Assembly (NCBI GenBank): GCA_965659115.1
Contig: CBFHUP010000003.1
Location: 1 to 64,000, forward strand
Direction of reading: 5' to 3'
Source of the DNA: UBA8752 sp965659115
GTDB taxonomy: Bacteria; Bacteroidota; Bacteroidia; Flavobacteriales_D; Sanyastnellaceae
Length of the DNA: 64,000 nucleotides
Every line of letters begins with the position of its first letter. Positions within the stretch are counted from its first letter, which is position 1. Positions 35,131 to 42,637 of the stretch are shown here, piece after piece. The position numbers and the translations under genes are program-made. The notes beneath the pieces were generated by a model. It did not search any database. It was not told the DNA's origin and saw only the letters and a program-made list of their open reading frames with translations.

Positions 35131-35135
35131 CAGGG

Positions 35136-36683
35136 ATGTCAAAGGGCGAGCACACTCCGGGAAATGGAGGTTGGAAAGGGCGCTTCGCCGGCCCTTGGGC
35201 GCGCCGTGTGCGCAGCAAGGACCACCAGGTCAACGCTGACCCAGCCCGAGCTCAAGCCGCCGTGTTGCAAGACCTGCTTTCTCAGGCGGCTGAAACAGCT
35301 TTCGGCAAGGATCACGGACTGGGCGATATCGCCAACATTCAGGACCCTTTAGATCAGGCTGCGGCATTTAAAGCGGCGGTTCCTGTGCGCGACTACGAGG
35401 GACTCAAACCTTATGTAGAGCGCGTGGTGGCTGGAGAAGCGGATGTGTTGTGGAAAGGGATGCCCAAGTATTTTTGCAAGACTTCGGGAACCACTTCAGG
35501 CGCCAAGTACATTCCGCTGACTGAGGACAGCTTGCCCAACCACATTGGGGGTGCGCAAAGGGCTTTGTTGCACCACATCGCCAACAGCGGTAGTGCGGAA
35601 TTTGTGGGGGGCAAAATGATTTTTCTGCAGGGCAGCCCCACCTTGACCCCAACCCCGGGAGGCGTCCCCTTGGGACGGCTGAGTGGCATCGTTGCGCACC
35701 ACATTCCTTCTTACCTCCAGCGCAACCGTTTGCCCGCTTGGGATACGAATTGCATTGAAGATTGGGAAACCAAAGTCGAGGCCATCGTGCGCGAAACTGC
35801 GGGTCAGGATTTGCGGTTGATCAGTGGCATTCCCTCATGGGTGCAGATGTACTTCGAACGCTTGCTGGAACACACAGGCGCTGCCAACGTCAAGGAGGTG
35901 TTCCCCAACTTCTCGCTGTTCGTCTTCGGGGGGGTGGCCTATGCACCCTACGCAGAGCGGTTTCGCGAGTTGATTGGAGGCGACGTGGCCACTGTGGAGA
36001 CTTACCCTGCGAGCGAAGGGTTTATCGCTTACCAGGATGGTGCTTTGGGCGAGGGGTTGTTGGTCAATGCTGCCGATGGCTTGTTTCTAGAGTTCATTCC
36101 CGCGGATGAATACGGCCGCACAGATGCCCGCCGTGTGGGGTTGGGGGAAGTGGAGATGGGGGTGAATTATGCCGTGGTTATTTCTTCGAATGCGGGGCTT
36201 TGGGCCTATGATTTGGGCGACACAGTGCGCTTTGTGTCGTTGGCTCCTGCGCGGATAGTGGTCACGGGGCGGATCAAACATTACACCAGTGCTTTTGGCG
36301 AACACGTCATTGCGGAGGAAGTGGAATCTGCCATGGCTGCTGCTTTGGATCAAGCGGGTGGGCAGATGGTTGAATTCCATGTGGCCCCAGAAGTCAACCC
36401 GTCCAATGGATTGCCTTATCACGAGTGGTTTGTAGAGTTTGCGGAGGTCCCTTTAGACGAAGGTGCTTTTGCTGCAGCCCTCGATGCTGCGCTGCAGGCT
36501 CGGAACCCGTATTACAAAGACTTGATTTCTGGAGCGGTATTGCGCCGCGCTCAACTCACAGCGCTGCGCCCTGGGGCTTTCCGCGAGGCCATGGCACGTC
36601 GGGGAAAACTCGGGGGTCAAAACAAAATCCCACGCTTGGCCAACGACCGGTCCATGGCGGAACAATTGCTGGCACATGACTGA
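35136..36683 (+). CDS. GH3-family acyl-adenylate/amido synthetase-like protein
   Basis: A 515-residue member of the GH3 (auxin-responsive promoter) family, ANL-type enzymes that adenylate a carboxylate and transfer it to an amino acid. Seen: YFCKTSGTTSGAKYIPLTED, the ATP-binding loop; SGIPSWVQMYFERL; ETYPASEGFIAYQ; and the hinge/C-lobe segment RIVVTGRIKHYTSAFGEHVIAEEVE. Plant GH3s conjugate indole-acetate or jasmonate; bacterial substrates are unknown. It heads a five-gene operon ending in a tryptophan-catabolic dioxygenase. It overlaps the uridine kinase gene by 8 bp. Confidence 0.9.
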   Translation: MSKGEHTPGNGGWKGRFAGPWARRVRSKDHQVNADPARAQAAVLQDLLSQAAETAFGKDHGLGDIANIQDPLDQAAAFKAAVPVRDYEGLKPYVERVVAGEADVLWKGMPKYFCKTSGTTSGAKYIPLTEDSLPNHIGGAQRALLHHIANSGSAEFVGGKMIFLQGSPTLTPTPGGVPLGRLSGIVAHHIPSYLQRNRLPAWDTNCIEDWETKVEAIVRETAGQDLRLISGIPSWVQMYFERLLEHTGAANVKEVFPNFSLFVFGGVAYAPYAERFRELIGGDVATVETYPASEGFIAYQDGALGEGLLVNAADGLFLEFIPADEYGRTDARRVGLGEVEMGVNYAVVISSNAGLWAYDLGDTVRFVSLAPARIVVTGRIKHYTSAFGEHVIAEEVESAMAAALDQAGGQMVEFHVAPEVNPSNGLPYHEWFVEFAEVPLDEGAFAAALDAALQARNPYYKDLISGAVLRRAQLTALRPGAFREAMARRGKLGGQNKIPRLANDRSMAEQLLAHD

Positions 36684-37302
36684 ACACACCCGTACCATCC
36701 TCGTTGGCGTTGCTGGAGGCAGCGCCTCTGGAAAAGGCACTGTCGTCGACCGCTTGTTGGCCCATTATGGAGAACGGGCTGCGGTGCTTCGTATGGACGA
36801 CTATTACAAGCCCATCGGTGAGGTTCCGCGAGATGCGGATGGTGAGCCGAATTTCGATGAGCCCGACTCATTGGATTTGGCCCGGCTGGCCGATGATCTG
36901 GATGCCCTTCGTGCGGGCGAAGACCTGCACATAGACAGTTACACGTTCAACCAACCTGGGGTGCATTCCGAGCGGTTGCACATTCCGGCTTGTCCGGTTG
37001 TCTTCTTAGACGGTTTGTTTTTGTTGCACGATGTGGGCGTTCGCGAGCGCTTGCACTTGACCGTATACATACACGCTACCCCGGAAACCCGTCTGGCTCG
37101 GAGGATGGCCCGGGACCAAGCGGAGCGGAGTCTGACGCCAGAAATGATCCAATACCAGTGGGACCGGCATGTGCGCCCTGGAGACCTCGCTTACCTCGAA
37201 CCGGTGTCCCATCTTGCGCATGTCGCCGTGGACAACGACCGACCTGGAGACGCGGACCTGTCCAGTGTCCATGTGGCCATTGCCGCTTTGATTCAACCTT
37301 GA
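36676..37302 (+). CDS. udk: Uridine kinase-family protein
   Basis: A 208-residue P-loop kinase. Walker A is GVAGGSASGKGT; the MDDYYKPIGEVP segment, the NFDEPDSLDL substrate region, the VVFLDGLFLL strand and the RRMARDQAERSLTPE lid match the uridine/cytidine kinase family (nucleoside salvage). The GS-A-SGKG loop has Lys at the expected place. Gene symbol assigned by family; phosphoribulokinase-like relatives cannot be excluded. Second gene of the GH3 operon. Confidence 0.85.
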   Translation: MTEHTRTILVGVAGGSASGKGTVVDRLLAHYGERAAVLRMDDYYKPIGEVPRDADGEPNFDEPDSLDLARLADDLDALRAGEDLHIDSYTFNQPGVHSERLHIPACPVVFLDGLFLLHDVGVRERLHLTVYIHATPETRLARRMARDQAERSLTPEMIQYQWDRHVRPGDLAYLEPVSHLAHVAVDNDRPGDADLSSVHVAIAALIQP

Positions 37303-37311
37303 ACCCCTCTC

Positions 37312-37671
37312 ATGTCAAAGACATTCTTTACCCTGCCCACTTGCAAGACTTGCCAGCGCATTGAGGCCGATTTGAACCCGGCCGAAGCCGGCGCCGTTGT
37401 GCGCGACATCAAAGCACAAGCCATCACGGCAGAGGAAGTCGATGCCATGCATGCCCATTCCGGCAGCTATGAGGCGCTGTTCAGCCGCCGCGCCATGAAA
37501 TTCCGTTCCATGGGACTGGCGGAGCGCACCTTGACCGAGGCCGATTACCGGCAGCTCATCATGGAGGAGTACACGTTTCTCAAGCGCCCGGTGCTTTTGA
37601 CCGATTCAGGGGTGTTCGCCGGATCTGCCAAGGCCGCTGTAGAGGGGGCAAGGGCAGCACTCAAGGGTTAA
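37312..37671 (+). CDS. ArsC/Spx-family thioredoxin-fold protein
   Basis: A 119-residue ArsC-like protein. The N-terminal redox site is CKTC in LPTCKTCQRIEADL; the family's conserved Arg-Pro loop appears as FLKRPVLL (about residue 94). The length and pattern fit the YffB/Spx/ArsC group, which includes arsenate reductases and regulators. With both cysteines of CxxC present it may be redox-active. No arsenic resistance genes are nearby, so an arsenate function is not supported by context. Third gene of the GH3 operon. Confidence 0.8.
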   Translation: MSKTFFTLPTCKTCQRIEADLNPAEAGAVVRDIKAQAITAEEVDAMHAHSGSYEALFSRRAMKFRSMGLAERTLTEADYRQLIMEEYTFLKRPVLLTDSGVFAGSAKAAVEGARAALKG

Positions 37672-37683
37672 TCTCAGCCGGGC

Positions 37684-38598
37684 TTGCAGCGGTTACTTGC
37701 CCATCTGGCCTTGTTGGTCGTGGCATTGGTGTATGGGGGCAATTACCTCGTGGCCAAAGGGCTCATGCCTGATTTGGTGGGGCCGAGTGGATTCATTGTT
37801 TTGCGGGTAACCGGGGCATTGGCCTTGTTTTCGTTGTTGCTGCCTTTTAACCGGGAGCGTGTGGCGAGGGAGGACATCCCCCGGTTGATTTTCTGTGGAG
37901 TCACCGGGGTGGGCATCAATATGTTGCTCTTTTTTAATGGTTTGAATGTCACAAGCCCAGTCAATGCCAGTTTGATCATGACGGTCAACCCGATTCTGGT
38001 GTTGATTGCCAGTGCTGTGGTGCTGGGCCAGCCCATTGTGAAACGCAGGCTGATCGGCGTCATCCTGGGGGGCATTGGTGCTGCAGCGATCCTTTTGTGG
38101 AGCGGGTCGGGTGAGCGGGTCCACGCTTCTTGGCAGGGAGACTTCATGATCTTGATCAACGCCACCAGTTACGCGTTCTACCTCGTCGCCGTCAAACCCC
38201 TCATGTCCAAGTACAAGCCCTTGACGGTGGTGACGTGGGTTTTTCTGTTTGGATGGTTGTTTACCACGCCCATCGGTTGGCATCAGGCGGCTTCCATTGA
38301 CTGGAGTTTGTTTGGACCTTCAGAATGGATGGGGGTGGCCTATGTGGTGCTGGCCACAACGTTCTTGGTGTACTTGCTCAACATCTTTGCGATGCGCCAC
38401 CTGCAACCCACAGTGGTGAGCGTGTACATCTACTTGCAGCCCTTGTTGGCGACCTTGTTCAGCGTGGTGCAGGCCCGTGTGGGCGGCACGGATTACATGG
38501 TGGATACAGGCTGGCCGCTCTGGGCCTTTGGTGCACTCATATTCATTGGGGTGTATCTGGTCGGAAAGCCGGTTCGAACGACGCTGGATAAGGCTTAA
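37684..38598 (+). CDS. EamA-family (DMT superfamily) transporter
   Basis: A 304-residue membrane protein with about ten helices and two EamA repeats (YGGNYLVAKGLMPDLVGPSG in the first; NATSYAFYLVAVKPLMSKY in the second). The start is TTG at 37684, 12 bp after the ArsC-like gene; no suitable ATG is close. It lies directly before the 3-hydroxyanthranilate dioxygenase gene. Transport of an aromatic or amino-acid metabolite is conceivable but is only inferred from position. Confidence 0.85.
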   Translation: MQRLLAHLALLVVALVYGGNYLVAKGLMPDLVGPSGFIVLRVTGALALFSLLLPFNRERVAREDIPRLIFCGVTGVGINMLLFFNGLNVTSPVNASLIMTVNPILVLIASAVVLGQPIVKRRLIGVILGGIGAAAILLWSGSGERVHASWQGDFMILINATSYAFYLVAVKPLMSKYKPLTVVTWVFLFGWLFTTPIGWHQAASIDWSLFGPSEWMGVAYVVLATTFLVYLLNIFAMRHLQPTVVSVYIYLQPLLATLFSVVQARVGGTDYMVDTGWPLWAFGALIFIGVYLVGKPVRTTLDKA

Positions 38599-38607
38599 TT
38601 TCAGCAC

Positions 38608-39144
38608 ATGCCCATTCCTAAGCCTTTCAACCTGACCACTTGGATCGAGGAGCACCGCGACTTGCTCAAACCCCCTGTGGGCAACAAGAACCTCTATGTG
38701 GACAGTGGAGATTACATCGTGATGATCGTGGCGGGCCCCAATGCCCGCAAAGACTACCACTACAATGAAACTGAGGAGTTATTCTATCAGTTGGAAGGCC
38801 ACATCACAGTGCGGATCCAAGAAGACGGCAAAGCCGTGGACATGAAGCTTGGACCTGGAGACATGTACTTGCATCCGGCCAAGGTCCCGCACAGCCCCAT
38901 GCGGGAGGCGGGTTCCCTCGGGTTGGTGATTGAACGCAAGCGCGAGGGCAGCGGCATGCAGGATGGTTTGCTGTGGTTCTGCGACGGATGCAACACCAAG
39001 TTGCACGAGACCTACTTCGAGCTTCGGGACATTGAACAAGACTTCTTGCCCCGCTTCCGCGAGTTCTATGGGAGCGAAGACAAGCGAAGTTGCTCCACTT
39101 GTGGGGACGTAATGCCCACTGACCCTCGCTTTGTGAATGCTTGA
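38608..39144 (+). CDS. nbaC: 3-hydroxyanthranilate 3,4-dioxygenase
   Basis: A 178-residue cupin dioxygenase that opens the ring of 3-hydroxyanthranilate to give the precursor of quinolinate (NAD) or of the aminomuconate route. Catalytic iron ligands His51, Glu57 and His95 are present, as are Arg47 and the bacterial rubredoxin-like second iron site Cys125, Cys128, Cys162 and Cys165. These numbers agree with those I recall for the well-studied Cupriavidus enzyme. Last gene of the GH3 - udk - ArsC - EamA - nbaC operon (9-bp gap). Functional partner of kynureninase at 24369. Confidence 0.97.
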   Translation: MPIPKPFNLTTWIEEHRDLLKPPVGNKNLYVDSGDYIVMIVAGPNARKDYHYNETEELFYQLEGHITVRIQEDGKAVDMKLGPGDMYLHPAKVPHSPMREAGSLGLVIERKREGSGMQDGLLWFCDGCNTKLHETYFELRDIEQDFLPRFREFYGSEDKRSCSTCGDVMPTDPRFVNA

Positions 39145-39207
39145 CGGGTCAAGCAACTGGAGAGGTGGTGCTGCGTTTAATTCCTTGCACAGGAGTCAAT
39201 TTTGAAG

Positions 39208-42200
39208 ATGAGATTTAAGCTGTTTTTTTTGGGTTTGACGGTGTGGTGGGCCTGCTCTGCAGTGGCCCAACCATTGTTGGTCGATGGCGACGTTTGTTTG
39301 GACATAGAAGTCGTAGCCATCCACACGGAAGGTGAGCTTGAAGGCATGACGACCTACCGTTTGTTTGCCACATTGCCTGGGCCTGACGATGTGATCACTA
39401 CGGTTTTTGGAGATGCGGAACACCCCACAAGTGTGCAAACCTCCACGTCGTTTTTTCAAAGTGAGATTGGCGGTCAATTTCCTTGCGCGAACAACCCCAT
39501 TCTCTTTGACGCTTTTCCCACCTTGGCTTGGGACAGTTGGTTGACTTTGGGGATTTCAGGCCCGCCTGATGCGTCGTTGGGTGAAGATTGCCCTCAAGTG
39601 GTCATGAGCACGGGCTCTCCGTTTACCACCGAATTTGAGAACGGCAACGGGTTTACAATCGACGACATGATTGGCAGCGCTTGGTTTGTGGTGCCGTCCA
39701 ATACCAATGGCCTCCCCGATGAAGACGGTCGCGTGTTGCTCGCGCAGCTGACCACGGATGGCACGCTGTCCGGGGTGTTGTACATGCAAGTTCTGCCCGG
39801 TGGAGTAGGCACTTTGGCCGAAGTTGTGGGCCTGCCATTCTACGGGCCCTGCGCTGAAATTTCACCGATACAATGCCCGGAGGAAATCTTCGCGGAAGGG
39901 GAAGGGTGCACCTGGCAATTTGAGGCGGGCAGTTTTCAGCCTGGAGACACTGCCGTGTGGTCGTTTGGCGATGACCTTCAGGTCGGGGGACACTACACAG
40001 AATACACGTTTGCCGCGGATGGTCCATACCCTGTGTCCGTTACCTACAGTTCCAACTACTGTCCTGATGGGGTGACCTTGGTGACCGAGGTGATGGTGGA
40101 CGGCTGCTCGGAAGTGGAGTGCACGCTTGATTTGATCGTGGAGACCGCCCAAGAGGGAGAGGTGATCATGGTGATTCCCGTGGACTACCCCGAAGGTGTA
40201 GAGTTGATATACTCGCTCAATGGTGAGGTCTTCCAAGAGGGAGGTACGGCCATCACATTGCCGGTTGGAACGGGCAACGGCCCATGGCAAGTCTGCGTCC
40301 AATATGTCTCCGAAGACTGTCCCGATGGGGTGGTGGCTTGCACGGGCAGTGAAGACTATGAGTCGGGTTGCCCCAACGAAATCTGGGTGGGCGGCGCTGG
40401 ATGCGAGTACATCTTCAGCATTTGTGATTACACCGAAGGCGAGAGTGTGCAGTGGGCGTTCAGTGACAGCACTGAGGCCGAGGGGCATTTCACTTGGCAC
40501 ACCTTTGAGGAAGAGGGCGTGTACGAGGCTTGCGCGACCTACGTGAGTCCAAGTTGTCCGGACAGTACCGTATTGTGCACTTTGGTGGAAGTCGAAGGAT
40601 GCGGCCCGTGTGTCTTGGACATTGTGGTGGTGGCCGAAGACCCGGAAGAGGGCCATTGGGTCTTGGCTACAGAGGGGGCACCTGAGGGAACGACCATCGT
40701 GTGGTTCGATGCCGCAGGCCAGGTCATCACGGAAGGCGATGAGTTGTATTTCGAGGGTACTGGCGCGGTGTGTGCCTTTTATGAAACGCCTGAATGCCCG
40801 GAGGGTGTCGAGGCTTGCATTGACCTCGAGCCTGCCGCCCCAGATTGTGGGGTTCAGATCGAGCTGACGGAGTTGGCTTTGTGTGGGCAATACCTCGCAG
40901 AATATGAAGGGGAGCCAGGCCCAGGAGACGTGATGTGGTACCTCGATGGGGAGTTGCTGCAGACCGGAGGCAGTGCCTTTGACTTTTCAGTAGACAGCGC
41001 ACAAACTGCGCTGCTGTGCGCTGTAGCCGTAGGCGCAGATTGCCCAGAAGGTGAGGAGGCGTGTATCGACGTAGCAAACGAGGGCTGCGACCCTTGCCTG
41101 ACTGAAGGTGAGGCGGAGATGATGTCATCGGTTTTGGATGAGGAATACCCGTGTCAGGTTTTCTTGATGGTCGAAATGATGCAACCAGAGGATTACTCCA
41201 TTTTGTGGGAATTTGGTGACGGCATCACAACGACGCACTCTTCCTTGTGGACGCAGCACCAATATGCGGAATCCGGTGTGTATCAGGCGTGTGCCACGGT
41301 GTTCAGTCCTGGATGCCCCGAAGGGTTCACCTTGTGCATCGACGTCGAGGTGGAAGGTTGCGATGAACCATGTGAAGCGGTGGTGGTGACCGTGGATGCC
41401 AACGGAGCCTCCGGTTATTATGGGTGGTCTGGATATGGTGACAATTGGTCTCAGGAAGTTGTGTTTATGGTCCCTGGTGGGAGCACAGAGCCGGTGGAAT
41501 TTGGCCTTTGCTTGACCGATGGTTGTTATGTGATGGATTTCTGGGGGAACAGCAGCGAAACAGCCGCCGATCTCAGCATCAGTGTTGCGGATTCTGACGG
41601 GGTGTTGGAATGGGAGGATGCACCTTTTGTAGACGAGAACGGCTGGCAGGTGGTCAGTTTTGGAGTGGGTGATGTGGGCTGTGGCCCTGATCCGGTGGAG
41701 TGCACACTCGAAATCGAGGCTGCACAGGAAGCCGATGGCAGTTGGGTGCTGACGGCGTTGACGGAATCGCTGGAGGACGTAGGCTATCTCTGGACCTTTT
41801 CGGATGGTTCAGTGTTGAATGGGGCCACTGTCAATTACACCTTTGTCGCGGGAACCACTTTTGAAACGGCCTGTGTTTCGGCTTTCTTTCCCGGGTGCGA
41901 TGAAGTCTTGGCGGCATGCATCGACCTGGACAACGGGCTGGATGAGGCTTGTGAGGCGGTTGAGGTTGTGATTGAAGGTGACACTTTTGAGGAATTGCTG
42001 GAGGACTTGGAATGGGCTTGGAGTTTGCTTGGAGGCGGGTTTGAATGGTCGGGCTCCATGTCGTTGGACCCCGCTGATGACGAAGCGGACGGCATCGTGT
42101 TGTGCTTGCCCCCGGGTTGCTATGCCCTGCAGATGGAAATGTCGGGCTTGCCCGGGTTCCAAGGATTGCCAGGGATGACCATGTCATTGGACATCGGAGA

Positions 42201-42555
42201 AGCGGAAGAAGTGGCCGTTGACCTGACTTTGATTGACGGGGCATTTGAATTGGATTTTGGGGTTTTGACCGACTGTGAGTCGTCCGTCGAGGGCGTGCCG
42301 GCTTCGGCAGAACGGGGCTTGACGGTGTTTCCAAACCCCAGTTCAGGTGCGGCTTATGTGCGGTTAGAAGAGGCGGTGTTCAACGGTGATGCAGCATGGG
42401 TTTTGGCCGACGGGTTGGGCCGAGTCGTACTGCGGGGAACAGCGGTGACACCCCTTTGGGAATTGCCCCTCGAAGGGCTGTCTCCTGGGGGCTATTTGTT
42501 GCATGTTGAAAGTGGCGTGCATCGCCTTGATCAGAGGGTGATGGTCACCCGCTGA
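39208..42555 (+). CDS. Giant cysteine-rich PKD-like repeat protein with A-type T9SS sorting domain
   Basis: A 1115-residue, very acidic secreted protein. Signal peptide MRFKLFFLGLTVWWACSAVAQ; an N-terminal beta domain (about residues 22-205) of a type I do not recognise; then about seven to nine PKD/Ig-like modules of 75-95 residues. At least six carry the same end motif, Y/V-x-S/T-P/D-x-C-P-D/E-G/S-x(3-5)-C, e.g. ATYVSPSCPDSTVLC, FYETPECPEGVEAC and TVFSPGCPEGFTLC, followed by another Cys. The C-terminal about 75 residues are a type A sorting domain (VFPNPSSGAAYVRL...). An AGGAG and a TTG lie upstream (39191, 39202), but CAATTTTG, one mismatch from the -7 consensus, covers the TTG, so ATG 39208 is preferred. 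Probably adhesive or structural. Confidence 0.85.
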   Translation: MRFKLFFLGLTVWWACSAVAQPLLVDGDVCLDIEVVAIHTEGELEGMTTYRLFATLPGPDDVITTVFGDAEHPTSVQTSTSFFQSEIGGQFPCANNPILFDAFPTLAWDSWLTLGISGPPDASLGEDCPQVVMSTGSPFTTEFENGNGFTIDDMIGSAWFVVPSNTNGLPDEDGRVLLAQLTTDGTLSGVLYMQVLPGGVGTLAEVVGLPFYGPCAEISPIQCPEEIFAEGEGCTWQFEAGSFQPGDTAVWSFGDDLQVGGHYTEYTFAADGPYPVSVTYSSNYCPDGVTLVTEVMVDGCSEVECTLDLIVETAQEGEVIMVIPVDYPEGVELIYSLNGEVFQEGGTAITLPVGTGNGPWQVCVQYVSEDCPDGVVACTGSEDYESGCPNEIWVGGAGCEYIFSICDYTEGESVQWAFSDSTEAEGHFTWHTFEEEGVYEACATYVSPSCPDSTVLCTLVEVEGCGPCVLDIVVVAEDPEEGHWVLATEGAPEGTTIVWFDAAGQVITEGDELYFEGTGAVCAFYETPECPEGVEACIDLEPAAPDCGVQIELTELALCGQYLAEYEGEPGPGDVMWYLDGELLQTGGSAFDFSVDSAQTALLCAVAVGADCPEGEEACIDVANEGCDPCLTEGEAEMMSSVLDEEYPCQVFLMVEMMQPEDYSILWEFGDGITTTHSSLWTQHQYAESGVYQACATVFSPGCPEGFTLCIDVEVEGCDEPCEAVVVTVDANGASGYYGWSGYGDNWSQEVVFMVPGGSTEPVEFGLCLTDGCYVMDFWGNSSETAADLSISVADSDGVLEWEDAPFVDENGWQVVSFGVGDVGCGPDPVECTLEIEAAQEADGSWVLTALTESLEDVGYLWTFSDGSVLNGATVNYTFVAGTTFETACVSAFFPGCDEVLAACIDLDNGLDEACEAVEVVIEGDTFEELLEDLEWAWSLLGGGFEWSGSMSLDPADDEADGIVLCLPPGCYALQMEMSGLPGFQGLPGMTMSLDIGEAEEVAVDLTLIDGAFELDFGVLTDCESSVEGVPASAERGLTVFPNPSSGAAYVRLEEAVFNGDAAWVLADGLGRVVLRGTAVTPLWELPLEGLSPGGYLLHVESGVHRLDQRVMVTR

Positions 42556-42563
42556 GGAGGGCC

Positions 42564-42571
42564 TATTTTCG
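42564..42571 (+). promoter_or_regulatory. Candidate -7 promoter element of the DUF2723 operon
   Basis: TATTTTCG matches TAnnTTYG, just 8 bp after the stop of the PKD gene. The predicted leader is about 60 nt, longer than at the other loci. A second, weaker AATTTTCG lies at 42598-42605. Confidence 0.4.
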
Positions 42572-42637
42572 CGGTAGTTCCACAGAATTGGGTTTCGAAT
42601 TTTCGGGGCCGTTTTGATTGGAGCCAATCCACGCCGC

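Noticed and set aside
37312..37671. Arsenate resistance function for the ArsC-like protein
   Set aside because: No arsenite exporter, regulator or other ars gene is nearby, and the family includes non-arsenic members; only the fold is supported.
39862..40890. A 342-codon minus-strand frame opposite the PKD-repeat gene
   Set aside because: The sense strand has a signal peptide, regular repeats and a T9SS sorting domain; the antisense frame has none.
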